Positions 42,801-50,785 of a DNA stretch of 64,000 bases are shown piece after piece. The notes under the pieces were generated by a model, which did not search any database, was not told the origin of the DNA, and saw only the letters and a list, made by a program, of their open reading frames with translations. The DNA is from Curtobacterium sp. MMLR14_010 (GTDB lineage Bacteria; Actinomycetota; Actinomycetes; Actinomycetales; Microbacteriaceae): contig NZ_MJGV01000035.1 in assembly GCF_001865015.1 (NCBI RefSeq), forward strand, positions 1 to 64,000, read 5' to 3'. Every line of letters begins with the position of its first letter. Within the stretch, counting starts at the first letter, position 1. The position numbers and the translations under genes were made by a program.

Positions 42801-42918
42801 CAATATAGCGCGCCCAAGTGTCCTCGTCGTCGGCTCCGTAGTTCTGAACGATCGAACTGGGACTGTGAACATGCAAGTCCCAGATACTCCAGTCGGCTCC
42901 ACGGTTGCGCTCTGTCAT
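39886..42918 (-). CDS. TrlF-type PHP domain-ATPase (probable defence gene)
   Basis: 1010 aa. An N-terminal PHP domain begins DLHVHSPSS (His16, His18), with LDCSDAHTW near 255 as further metal ligands; PHP domains are metal-dependent phosphoesterases or nucleases. Walker A GNKGQGKSALL is at ~352-362. A long coiled-coil-rich centre follows, then the SMC/ABC-type signature LSPGQRGLVLALFYL and Walker B LLLDQPEENLDN (~905-916), with THNANLAVVGDAD as H-loop. This is the layout of TrlF-family ATPases found in defence islands. Codon use is clearly AT-richer than neighbours, indicating separate origin. Its mirror position on the left holds the Sll1717-type ATPase. Confidence 0.82.
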   Translation of the reverse strand: MTERNRGADWSIWDLHVHSPSSIVQNYGADDEDTWARYIDALEALPKDIRVIGLNDYWFLDGYNRVRDAKLSGRLQNLDAIFPVLEMRIDQFGGTESKLTRANLHVIFDPELEPEVIQQQFLNRLHGQFSLTDATEGADWKGAVTRESLMELGRQMKENVPSDELHKFHSDLEEGFNQLNLSLDSVLEVLDSSFLKGKALVGLGRTEWNAIKWKQAVASKRNIISTAKFLFTAFEDPSDWATQVEKLKAQSVNHRLLDCSDAHTWADSTDKDRLGACSTWMNTTPTFAGLIHAIDEFENRVFVGLQPPALDRVQKAPEEYVDSIAIRSSDPTKFRSFSYELPLNSGFVAIVGNKGQGKSALLDCIALAGNSSRNTEFAFLTPNRFLTASNKAAKEYTSTITWRTANERTVSLTAKHDPAAPVLVEYLPQQYVEKVCTTDPLSLESHIFENELRDVLFTHIPEQEKTGETSFEGLIARKTTAARERVAKLRAELRHEAEKFSDWSDFIAANVPTEIEGRIGLKRLDLETAEEALAADRQVLAEFDAASGNDQTVGALRQESEELAAGRQGLLNDIAQNQLSIGSITRQLGDADRLVRQANDLRLAALTLNEEARSLLSIDEQVRDEDLISVRINQDWVERWRASQQTRSASASSNNAGLQQQLDAANLKLSELANALASVDSTRELARQRVLQGEERVRVISGSVDQHGSLVFLQALLEKARSAPEQLQQCQGRLLSLSEEIHNALLSELGAVLDLYAPASRFIADSQVVQKAGLEFRAALEFTSAIQRLGASLDGRRNTDLGSWIGELPQRVSAMSWDDISDELAVIVRRLGTDRGAEDGAARHAGAGLRAGTSLPDFLVALLDLSWLEVRFGLIGDGLPLAQLSPGQRGLVLALFYLIVDRRTTPLLLDQPEENLDNATIASLLVPAIREASARRQTIIVTHNANLAVVGDADQIVHATVADGVFNVTSGCISELDVAKSAVDILEGTKPAFDNRRHKYEAFPLLNKTK

Positions 42919-43172
42919 AGGGGAGATCCTAACGACAAATGCTCATCGATACGGGACAGAATGAGTTCTGGCGATGACCGGCGGTGTAGATGAGGCGAGT
43001 GCTGGCGTTTCGGTCGTAGGGACCCACCGGCGCCGCAGGCGCTGATCTCGAATGGCGGCTCGCATGTGGCGTTGGGGTATACCCCAGCGCCACACGTCTC
43101 GAAGGGTTGGAACCACGTAGCAATAGGGTCCGCTGCGCTACTTCTACTGCAGATGTGTGCGAGGGTCTAGGG
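42919..43172. other. Intergenic region upstream of the right recombinase
   Basis: About 250 bp with the start region of the TrlF gene on one side and the recombinase leader on the other. It contains the 30-bp near-palindrome at 43065-43094; no other structure was noted. Confidence 0.5.
43065..43094. other. 30-bp near-palindrome, candidate recombinase site
   Basis: TGTGGCGTTGGGGTA joined to TACCCCAGCGCCACA; the arms match at 14 of 15 positions. The centre TATA and length fit a serine recombinase crossover or dimer-binding site, and it lies ~80 bp before the recombinase gene. Its sequence differs from the 22495/44840 sites. Confidence 0.6.
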
Positions 43173-43769
43173 GTGGTGCAACACAAGACACAGGCTGTCG
43201 CGTACGTGCGAGTGAGCTCAACCGATCAGAACCTCGACCGGCAGCTCGAGGCCATCGGCGACGTGGATCGGGTGTTCCAGGAGAAGGTCTCGGGCGGATC
43301 CCGCACCGATCGCAGCGCGCTGACGGAGTGCATCCGCTACGTCCGCGATGGCGACGTCGTCCGGGTCGCGTCGATGGACCGGCTCGCTCGATCACTCGGG
43401 GACCTCCGTGACGTCGTCGATGAGATCACCAACAAGGGTGCGTCAGTGGTGTTCGTGAAGGAACAGCAGACCTACAGCCGCGACACCGACGACGCCATCG
43501 GCCGGCTGATGCTGAACCTCCTCGGCGCGTTCGCCGAGTTCGAACGGACCCTGATCCGCGAGCGACAGCGGGAGGGGATTCGGATCGCCAGAGCAGCGGG
43601 CAAATATAAGGGCCGAGCACGCAAGCTCACCGACGAGCAGGTCCTCGAAGCCCGCCGCCTCGTTGATACCGGAGTCCCCAAAGCCGCAGTCGCCCGGCAG
43701 TTCGGCGTTGAACGCACGACGTTGTACCGGGTCTTGGCCACCGACCACGACAGCGAACCCGGGCTTTGA
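43173..43769 (+). CDS. Serine recombinase (resolvase/invertase family), right
   Basis: 198 aa from GTG 43173 (GTG 43176 equally possible). Catalytic Ser in YVRVSSTDQNLDRQL (~residues 10-13); VRVASMDRLARSLGDL and MLNLLGAFAEFERTLIRERQREGI give the remaining active-site Arg residues and long helix. HTH at the C-terminus: KAAVARQFGVERTTLYRVL. It is of Tn3-resolvase/Hin type but clearly different from the left recombinase, so the two are not a recent duplication. Confidence 0.9.
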   Translation: MVQHKTQAVAYVRVSSTDQNLDRQLEAIGDVDRVFQEKVSGGSRTDRSALTECIRYVRDGDVVRVASMDRLARSLGDLRDVVDEITNKGASVVFVKEQQTYSRDTDDAIGRLMLNLLGAFAEFERTLIRERQREGIRIARAAGKYKGRARKLTDEQVLEARRLVDTGVPKAAVARQFGVERTTLYRVLATDHDSEPGL

Positions 43770-43805
43770 GTTCAACAACGAGTCCTACTCACCTACACTC
43801 ATGGC

Positions 43806-44702
43806 ATGTCGCTCAGCTTCGTCGCCATCGACTTCGAGACAGCTAACTTCGATCGCGCTTCCGTGTGCGCTGTCGGCATCACGAAGGTCATCGATGGCGT
43901 CGTAGCGTCCACGACCGCTTGGTACGTCGAACCTCCGACTGGCTTGGACTTCACCAACACCTACCTACACGGAATTGGACCGGGCGACGTCGACGGCGCT
44001 CCGACATGGCCGGACACGCTCGATCGCTTGCACGCCGTCAGTGAGGGTCTCCCCCTCGTCGCCTACAGCCCCTTCGACAAAGGCGTCTACAACGCAGCGA
44101 ACGCTCTCGTTGAAGGGCCCGACCCGCGCCTGACGTTCCTCGACGCACTCGCGGTCGTCCGCCACCACTGCAACCTCCCCAGCCACCGTCTCCCCCTCGT
44201 CGTCGAACACTTCAAGCTCCCCGACTTCCACCACCACGAAGCTGGTGCCGACTCGCTCGCCTGTGCACTCATCACCCTCCGCATCGCAGACGAGCGAGGC
44301 ATCGACACCGTCGACGAGCTCTGGGCAACTGTGCCCGTCCGCCCGAAGAACGGTGTCCGGGCCGGCCGGCAGTACCAGCGGAAGGCAGATCTCCCGCAGC
44401 CCGCCGCCGAGGCAGACCCAACACATCCCCTGTTCGGAGAGGTCGTCTGCTTCTCCGGCGACCTCGACAGCTACACCCGCACCGAGGCCCAGATTCTCGT
44501 TGCCTCCTTCGGAGCAGTCGTCTCCGGCAACGTGACCAAGAAGACCACCCTCGTCGTGATGGGAGGCTTCGACCCCGCCACCCTCCGCCCCGGCACTACC
44601 CTCAGCGGGAAGGTGCAGCGAGCGAAGGATCTCGCCGCCGGCGGACAACCTATCGAGATCGTCACCGAACAGACCTTCCTCGAAATCGTCGCCGTTCCCT
44701 AG
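43806..44702 (+). CDS. DnaQ-like exonuclease with C-terminal BRCT domain
   Basis: 298 aa. N-terminal DEDDh exonuclease: FVAIDFETAN (Asp/Glu of motif I, residues ~9-11), AYSPFDKGVYNAA (motif II) and the HHHEAGADSLACALI region (motif III, final His/Asp). The last ~85 residues form a BRCT domain (LFGEVVCFSGDLDSYTRTEAQILVASFGAVVSGNVTKKTTLVVMG). This 3'-5' exonuclease-BRCT pairing is common in actinobacteria and links to DNA repair. It follows the recombinase by 36 bp on the same strand. Confidence 0.87.
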   Translation: MSLSFVAIDFETANFDRASVCAVGITKVIDGVVASTTAWYVEPPTGLDFTNTYLHGIGPGDVDGAPTWPDTLDRLHAVSEGLPLVAYSPFDKGVYNAANALVEGPDPRLTFLDALAVVRHHCNLPSHRLPLVVEHFKLPDFHHHEAGADSLACALITLRIADERGIDTVDELWATVPVRPKNGVRAGRQYQRKADLPQPAAEADPTHPLFGEVVCFSGDLDSYTRTEAQILVASFGAVVSGNVTKKTTLVVMGGFDPATLRPGTTLSGKVQRAKDLAAGGQPIEIVTEQTFLEIVAVP

Positions 44703-44839
44703 CTCACCGACGCGACCGTCTCACCAATCCCATCTCCCCCACCGTGCGACACGATGCACGTCGAGATGACTTTCCAAGACACTGGCCGCCCCCGGGGGTC
44801 CGGGAGTTGCGGACCGCAGCACGACTCCCCTGCTGGTGC

Positions 44840-44863
44840 CTCGGAAACCTATAGGTTGATGAG
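44840..44863. other. Candidate serine-recombinase crossover site, right
   Basis: 24-bp near-palindrome with left half CTCGGAAACCTA and right half TAGGTTGATGAG. It carries the same conserved half as the site at 22495-22518 but in inverted orientation, so the pair could act as an inversion substrate, or are the outer ends of an inserted segment. Confidence 0.55.
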
Positions 44864-44940
44864 GCGTAGGAACGGCCAGCAGTCTGGTCGCTCATCAGAG
44901 CTGGTCGCGGATGCCCACCCAGCTCCTCGTCCCAGGAGGG

Positions 44941-47900
44941 CTACCGCTCGAGGCCGTCGTTCCCACGGGACAGGTCCGAAGCCGGTGACGGGTCCAGCGT
45001 GAGAGAGCTGTCGGTGCCGGTGGACGTCGACACCTCGTCGGGGTTGATACCGGCCTGGCGGAGCATTTTGCGGTCGCGGAGCTCGAACTCGTCGTACTGC
45101 GCCTCGCCGGCGTTTCCGGTCGCGGCGATCGCGTCGGCGTCGGTCTGCGCCTCGCCGGCGATCGACGCCGTCTCGGCCGCTGTCTCGTCACGGCCGTCGG
45201 ACGTGATCGCGGCGGCGTCGGTGTCGGTCTGGCTTTCGATGGCCGCGGCCGCTGCGGCGCCGAGCGCGGCGCCCTCGGCAAGTGCGGCTGCGTCGCCGTC
45301 GCGTTGCTCGGGGTTCGGGTACCGCGACGCCAGACGCTCGTTCCGCTCCTGCTCGCGCGCCGCTTCCCGCTGCGCATCGCGTTCGGCCTGCTCGCGCTGC
45401 CGGTCGGCCTTGCGCTGGGCCTCACGGACGGCGAAGTCGCGCTCGCGTTCGGCCTTCCGCTGGGTCTCCTGCAGCTGCCGGCGACGCTCGTCCGCCGCGC
45501 GCTGCGCCTGGCGGGCAATCTCCGAGGCGATGGTCTGCCCTGCCCGGCCTGCCTGGCGGCCAACGTGCTCGAGTGTCTCGTCGAGGGGATCGCTCATGAT
45601 GGTTCCTTCCTGTGCGGTGGTGGACGCCGCCGCAGCCACCGGAGTGGTCTCGGTGCCGACCGTGGTCGCGGGTGCGACCTCGGTGGTGGTCCCGGTGGTG
45701 GTCTCGGCGACGACGTCGGAGCCGATGGCGACCGCCGTCGACGTCGCCTGCTGCACGGCCTGGGCGGCCGAGACGAGGGCGGTCCGTGCCGCTGCCGACT
45801 GCTCGGCTGCGTGGGCGGCGTAGTGCTCTCGGGTGGACTCGGCCACCTCGGGCGCAGTCGACAGCGCGGCAGCCTTGTGGAGCGCGGTCACGCGTTCCTG
45901 CAGCCGGTCCGCGACGGGGTTGCCGCGGAGCTTGTCGGGGATCGCCTGCGGCTCGGACGGGTCGATGCGGTACTTCCTGCGGAGCACGTCGACCTCGGCC
46001 GCGGTGCGGTGCCAGTCGAACATGCGCCACGGCTCGGACGGGAGCCGGCCGAGATCCTGCGTCCACGCCGGCTGCTCGAGGGCGAGATCTGCGCCGCTCT
46101 CGCGGAGACGGACGCCGATGTAGTGGTGCCGTTCCGCAAGGTGGTCACGCCACTCAGCGGGCAGGAACTCGTCCTGGTGTCGGCGGCCGTCTGCGATCCA
46201 CGCCGGGACGCCGTCGACGGGCTCCCGGTCGACGAGGAGGACGCTCGGCTGGCCGATCCCTTCGAGGGCATGCTCGATGCGCCAGTGCAGCACCGCGGGG
46301 ACGTCGTCAGCGGTGCCGAGCTCACGCTGCTGGTACGCGTCCTGCAGCGTGGCGATCGGGTCGTGGCCGTAGTCCTCCGCGTGCCGGAGCGACGCCGCGA
46401 GGGCACCCCACGACTCCTGCCCCTCGAGCGACGTTGCAACGTCTGCACCGAGGGCGCGTTCCATGATCGTGCCGGCGCGGAGCTCGTCGGCGCGGGTGGC
46501 GACGTCGGCGTGCTGGTCGATGAGCGTGACGAGGTCCTCGACGCGGTCCTGCTCGAGGCGGATCGTCTCGTGGGCGGACAGCATCCGCTCCGAGCGGGCC
46601 GCGATCTGCTCGAGGGCGTCGGGGACGGTCGCGGCGTCGTCGAGCGCGAGGTAGAGGCGGTTGCTCTCCTTGCCGCGGGACAGGGCCGTGTAGGCGTCCT
46701 CGCGGCTCATGGTGGCGTCGCCGAGGACGTGGGTGTTGTCGGTGGTGAGGCCCTGGGAGCGGCTGATGGTGCGGGCGAAGCCGACCTCGACGTGCTGCGC
46801 GACGTACCCGGCAGGCAGCTGGATCACAGCGCCGTGCTCGGCGTGGGCCACGTCGAGGGCACCGTCGTCGCGGATCCCAGTGACGGTCCACAAGTCGCCG
46901 TTCTTGACCCGGTCGCGGCCGCCCTGGATCCGGAGGTCCGAGTCGTTGCGGCGGGTGACGATGGTGTCGCCGACGTGCGCGGCGAGACCGTCGCGCAAGG
47001 GCACCGACCGGGACGTGTCCAGGGCGCCGGTGGAGATCCGATACGCCTGTGCGCGAGCGTTGAGATCCGCGACCGCCGTCGCGGTCGGAGCGAGCATCAG
47101 CGATCGCACGCCGGCGTTGGTGTCGTGCTGCCAGCCCTCGAACACGGCGGCAGTCATCCGCTCGCTGTCGCCACCGACGACGCGGCCCTGCTCCTGGTAC
47201 CAGGAAAACGGGTCGCCGGGGCGCATCGGGTCGCGGAGCCGGAGAGACGCTTCGGCTTGCTCGGCGTCCCGGAACCGGTGCACATGCTCGAGCTGCACGG
47301 ACCCGACCTCGCGGTCAATCAGGCGCAGCACGCCGCCGGCCTCGACGGCGGAGAGCTGGCGGTCGTCGCCGATGCCGCGGACCACGGCGCCGTACTCGGA
47401 GGCGATCGCGCGGACGTCGTCGAGGCGGAACGTTCCCGCCATACCGGCTTCGTCAACCACGATCACGTCGCCCGGCTTGAGGGCGTACTTCTCCGGCACA
47501 TCAGACCCGCCCACCTCGTCGTGTTGGTAGGCGGCGATGAAGCCGTGGATCGTGGTCGCGTCGATCCCGACCGCGTCGGATAGGACGGACGCGGCCGGGG
47601 CGGACGGGGCAAGTCCGATCATGCGGACGCCACCGGCGTTCAGGGCGTCGTTGGCGAGTCTGAGGGCGGTGGTCTTGCCGGCGCCGGCGGGCCCGATGCC
47701 CATGAGCAGTTCCCGGTCGGACGTGGCGAACGCCTTCGCGAGGTCCCGCTGCCCCTGATCGAGCGGGCCGTCGTAGGCGGCCGCGACGCGCTCGAACACG
47801 TCGACCGCGACGGGCGCCATCGTTCGTGCTCGGGCCGCACCGAGGAGGCGGTCCTCGGCCGCGAGGATCGCACCGGAGGTGTAGATGGTCTTGCCCTTGT

Positions 47901-49449
47901 GCTCGAAGACCGAATCACCGTTCGAACGCGTCAGCGGCTTGAACGCACCGTGCGGGGACGGCGGGGTGAGCGAGATCGAGGAGTGCAGGGCGGACTTCGC
48001 GACTTGCTGCACGAGGGGCTCGGCAACGTCCTGGTCCGGGATGATGGCGGCGAGCTGGCGGCGGGCTTCAGCCTCGATGACGCCGGCGCCCCACACTGAG
48101 TACCGCTCCTCGACGGCGGTGAGGACGAGGGCGGCGCGCTCGTCCACGTCGACCGTCGGCGTGCCAAACCCGTCCCGGGCCCGGACCTCGGCGATGCGGC
48201 GGGCGTTCGGGAGGACCTGGTCGGCGCGGTCCTGTCCGACGCGAGCGACGGCTTCGTCGTGGGTGGCTTGTGGGGAGCGTCCGTGCTCCTTCTGCGGGCG
48301 GGTCTCCAACGTCGCCTGCTGAGCGATCTTGATCTGCGCCTTGGTGTCAGGGGCGCGGCCGTGGTCCCGCTGGTACTCCGCGGTGAGGCGTTCGACTTGC
48401 TCGCGGATCAACGCCGACCGCGATGAGAACGTGTCGATCAGGTCGGTGTCGACACCGACGATCTCCATCACGGGGCGCTTGCCGGCAGACACCGTGCGGG
48501 CCTCGGTGGTGACGTCGAGTGCCTTCGTGACCTCGGACATGATGGCGGCGTTGTAGAACTCCGAGATGGGCACGTTCATGCGGTGGAGGAGCTTCGAGTC
48601 GATGGTGCGCCACTTGCCGTCGGAGCCCTGGACCTTGTTCGCGACCACGAGGTGGTCGTGCAGCTGAGGGTCACCGTTTCGGGACTCGAAGTGCCGGAAC
48701 GCGGTTACTGCGACGCCGCCCTCGACCTCGATCTGCTCGACGCCGTTCGTGCCAGCGCGGGTCGCTAGCGCCTCCCGCTCGAGGTACGCGATCGTCGACG
48801 CGATGGCGCGGTCCTGCGCCTGCTCGATCGCCTTGCGGGTGTCGTTGTCTCCGAGTGCCCAGAGCACGGAGACGCTCTTGGCGGGAGAGCACACGAGGTC
48901 GAACCCGGCGACGGCCTGCTGGTCGGGACGGGTCGCTGCGGTGATGTACCGGCCGAGCTCTTCCTTGTCAGCGGGCTCGCGGCCCTTTGCGTCACGGAAC
49001 GCCTGCGCACCCTCGCGGGAGCGGATGAGGCGTCGCTCCTCGGTGTTGGGCTCGTGGCCCTGCACCCGCTGGAACGCCTGGTAGCCGGCATGGATGCGCC
49101 CCTGCAGCGCGTTCTCGTCTGCCTTGTACACGTAGTAGGACCTGCCCAGTTTCGCGGCCTCCTGCGCCTGCTTGCCGGTCATCCCGGACGCGAGAGCATC
49201 GGCGATGATGCGGTCCGCGTCGGGGTGTAGCCCTTCACCGAAGAGGGCCTTCATCTGGTCCTCGTTGACCGTCCCGGAGACGCCGAGGAGGGCCGCGCCG
49301 CCGCCCATCCACCGGCCGGAAGGGTTGCCGTCGGCGGTGTAGTAATCGCCGAGCTCACGGTCGTGGTCGCGGCGGGCATCGCCCGTGGCGACCTCCGACG
49401 TGTAGTACGTGTACCCGTCGCCGGCAGAGAGCACGTGCATGGTCATCAT
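44941..49449 (-). CDS. traA: MobF relaxase-helicase (TrwC/TraA type)
   Basis: 1502 aa. TrwC relaxase domain at residues ~1-390: catalytic Tyr cluster GYTYYTSEV (Tyr13/15/16), GVSGTV, and the metal-binding His set around HFESRNGDPQLHDHLVVAN (~253-270). A RecD/TraI-type helicase follows: Walker A GPAGAGKTT (~586-594), VIVVDEAGM (~663-671). The C-terminal ~200 residues are a charged coiled coil (repeated QRKAERERD, QREQAERDAQREAAREQER). This protein nicks oriT, stays attached to the DNA and unwinds it for transfer via the coupling protein. The chain reads intact throughout. Confidence 0.93.
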   Translation of the reverse strand: MMTMHVLSAGDGYTYYTSEVATGDARRDHDRELGDYYTADGNPSGRWMGGGAALLGVSGTVNEDQMKALFGEGLHPDADRIIADALASGMTGKQAQEAAKLGRSYYVYKADENALQGRIHAGYQAFQRVQGHEPNTEERRLIRSREGAQAFRDAKGREPADKEELGRYITAATRPDQQAVAGFDLVCSPAKSVSVLWALGDNDTRKAIEQAQDRAIASTIAYLEREALATRAGTNGVEQIEVEGGVAVTAFRHFESRNGDPQLHDHLVVANKVQGSDGKWRTIDSKLLHRMNVPISEFYNAAIMSEVTKALDVTTEARTVSAGKRPVMEIVGVDTDLIDTFSSRSALIREQVERLTAEYQRDHGRAPDTKAQIKIAQQATLETRPQKEHGRSPQATHDEAVARVGQDRADQVLPNARRIAEVRARDGFGTPTVDVDERAALVLTAVEERYSVWGAGVIEAEARRQLAAIIPDQDVAEPLVQQVAKSALHSSISLTPPSPHGAFKPLTRSNGDSVFEHKGKTIYTSGAILAAEDRLLGAARARTMAPVAVDVFERVAAAYDGPLDQGQRDLAKAFATSDRELLMGIGPAGAGKTTALRLANDALNAGGVRMIGLAPSAPAASVLSDAVGIDATTIHGFIAAYQHDEVGGSDVPEKYALKPGDVIVVDEAGMAGTFRLDDVRAIASEYGAVVRGIGDDRQLSAVEAGGVLRLIDREVGSVQLEHVHRFRDAEQAEASLRLRDPMRPGDPFSWYQEQGRVVGGDSERMTAAVFEGWQHDTNAGVRSLMLAPTATAVADLNARAQAYRISTGALDTSRSVPLRDGLAAHVGDTIVTRRNDSDLRIQGGRDRVKNGDLWTVTGIRDDGALDVAHAEHGAVIQLPAGYVAQHVEVGFARTISRSQGLTTDNTHVLGDATMSREDAYTALSRGKESNRLYLALDDAATVPDALEQIAARSERMLSAHETIRLEQDRVEDLVTLIDQHADVATRADELRAGTIMERALGADVATSLEGQESWGALAASLRHAEDYGHDPIATLQDAYQQRELGTADDVPAVLHWRIEHALEGIGQPSVLLVDREPVDGVPAWIADGRRHQDEFLPAEWRDHLAERHHYIGVRLRESGADLALEQPAWTQDLGRLPSEPWRMFDWHRTAAEVDVLRRKYRIDPSEPQAIPDKLRGNPVADRLQERVTALHKAAALSTAPEVAESTREHYAAHAAEQSAAARTALVSAAQAVQQATSTAVAIGSDVVAETTTGTTTEVAPATTVGTETTPVAAAASTTAQEGTIMSDPLDETLEHVGRQAGRAGQTIASEIARQAQRAADERRRQLQETQRKAERERDFAVREAQRKADRQREQAERDAQREAAREQERNERLASRYPNPEQRDGDAAALAEGAALGAAAAAAIESQTDTDAAAITSDGRDETAAETASIAGEAQTDADAIAATGNAGEAQYDEFELRDRKMLRQAGINPDEVSTSTGTDSSLTLDPSPASDLSRGNDGLER

Positions 49450-49887
49450 GCGCCGTCACCGCCGGCCCCGGAAGTGATCGAGACGCGTCGGACCCAGCCG
49501 TGGTGCGGGCTGGTGACGGTGCGCATAGGCCGAGTCTAGCCTTATTCATTTGTAATGCCTGAGGTGTGTCCCGGTGATGACCGGAGGTCGTAGCGAGGAA
49601 CGAGCGCAGACAGGAGGGAGGGATGCGGGGCCGGGAGGATCGGAGTCGGTGGAGCGAAGCGGAATCGGCGGAGAGACGAGCGCGGTAGACAGGTGGAGAC
49701 CGGGAGCAGCGGCCAGCGACGAGGAACGAGGAGCGTCGGGCCGACTGCATCCGGGTCGAGAACTGTCACCGGCCGCGCCGTAGGCGCGAGCTACACTGGG
49801 CGACTCGAAGAGCGCCGCTGGGTACCGCCGTTAGGCAGGTGCCGCCCCAATCAGGCGGGTGGTGGCCGGTAGGGATTGGGGAACGAC
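49450..49887. other. Relaxase-upstream region, probable oriT
   Basis: About 440 bp between the divergent relaxase and coiled-coil genes, the usual place for oriT in MobF systems. The rightward strand is strongly purine-biased from ~49560 to 49730, with the repeated core GCGAGGAACGAG and related pieces (49593, 49717). A hairpin lies at 49845-49881. No nick site can be named from sequence alone. Confidence 0.5.
49845..49881. promoter_or_regulatory. Hairpin over the translation start of the coiled-coil gene
   Basis: CCCCAATC (49845-49852) pairs with GATTGGGG (49874-49881), a perfect 8-bp stem with a 21-nt loop. The right arm contains the GGGGA ribosome site of the gene starting at 49888, so it could hide the start in mRNA or be part of oriT. 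Confidence 0.6.
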
Positions 49888-50328
49888 ATGGCGAACGTTC
49901 GAACGTCGGGGAAGCAAGCCGCCGCGCGTAAGGTTGCACGTGAGCGAGCGGTAGAGCGGGCGGCGGACTTCCGCCGTCGGCAGGAGCAGCTCGAAGAGCT
50001 CGCCGTCGAATACTTCGTCGCAGCCGACGCCGTCGACGGGATCAACGAGGACGCGGAAGCGCGCATCCAGAAGATTCGCGACGACCAAGCCGCCGCGATC
50101 GCTGAGGCGGAAGCCGAAGCGCAGGCGATCATCGGACGCATGCTCGACACCAAGGTCACCCGCGACGAGGTGGCGGAACGACTCGGCATCCCCGTGCGCG
50201 ACGTGAAGCGGTCCAAGGCGAAGGCTGAGACCGACGCAACGAACGGCGGCGACGAGGCCGTGACGGCGGCCGAGAACGACGACGAGAGCGGCGAGCAGGG
50301 CGACGCGCAGGAGTCGTACGCGGCGTAG
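49888..50328 (+). CDS. Coiled-coil DNA-binding-type accessory protein
   Basis: 146 aa from ATG 49888. The first ~90 residues form a long charged coiled coil (RRRQEQLEELAVEYFVAADAV, RIQKIRDDQAAAIAEAEAEAQAIIG). Next comes a short helix-turn-helix-like segment (VTRDEVAERLGIPVRDVKRSK), then a very acidic tail. Divergent from the relaxase across the presumed oriT, it is well placed to be a relaxosome accessory binding oriT or regulating the relaxase promoter. No named family. Confidence 0.72.
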   Translation: MANVRTSGKQAAARKVARERAVERAADFRRRQEQLEELAVEYFVAADAVDGINEDAEARIQKIRDDQAAAIAEAEAEAQAIIGRMLDTKVTRDEVAERLGIPVRDVKRSKAKAETDATNGGDEAVTAAENDDESGEQGDAQESYAA

Positions 50329-50374
50329 GAGAACCGCCTCCGCGGCGAACGCGGTACCGTCTCTTACACGTGAC

Positions 50375-50410
50375 GCGGCCCCCGACCACTTGTGTGTGGT
50401 CGGGGGCCGC
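50375..50410. terminator. Strong bidirectional terminator
   Basis: Perfect 15-bp stem GCGGCCCCCGACCAC with GTGGTCGGGGGCCGC, 6-nt loop, between convergent genes. Confidence 0.8.
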
Positions 50411-50427
50411 GGTGTGTGCTGTGACCG

Positions 50428-50727
50428 TTAGGCGAGGTTGACGTGCATCAACCAGATGCACACGGCGATGAAAGCGCCCCAGAACGTCAGACCAGACCAT
50501 CCGAGGACGATGCCGACGACGGCGCGACCCGGGAGGTCCGTGCCGCGGCAGAGGCCGACGATCCCGAAGACGATCGCGAGTATCGGGATCGGCAGCAGCG
50601 CGCCGAGAAGCACGGACTGGATACCGAGGAACACGCTCCACCGTGACAGCTTCGTGCCCCGGCGAGGACCGGGCAGCGTCGGTGCCGGCGATACGGGCGA
50701 CCACTGGGGCGGTGCGTAGTTCGTCAT
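50428..50727 (-). CDS. DUF4190-like membrane protein
   Basis: 99 aa from the ATG at 50727 with a GGACAGGAA ribosome site. A Pro-rich N-terminus is followed by two helix groups: FLGIQSVLLGALLPIPILAIVFGIVGLCRG and VVGIVLGWSGLTFWGAFIAVCIWLM, as in DUF4190 proteins (short proteins with two closely spaced helices). Function unknown. Confidence 0.7.
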   Translation of the reverse strand: MTNYAPPQWSPVSPAPTLPGPRRGTKLSRWSVFLGIQSVLLGALLPIPILAIVFGIVGLCRGTDLPGRAVVGIVLGWSGLTFWGAFIAVCIWLMHVNLA

Positions 50728-50785
50728 GTTCCTGTCCCCTCGTCGGTTGTGCGCGACGGTACCGCCGGCGGCTGACACACTCGCG

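Noticed and set aside
45304-47583. Rightward 759-codon open frame inside the relaxase gene
   Set aside because: Lies wholly antisense to the conserved MobF relaxase-helicase. The composition (Gly/Arg/Val/Asp) is what high-GC third positions give on the opposite strand.
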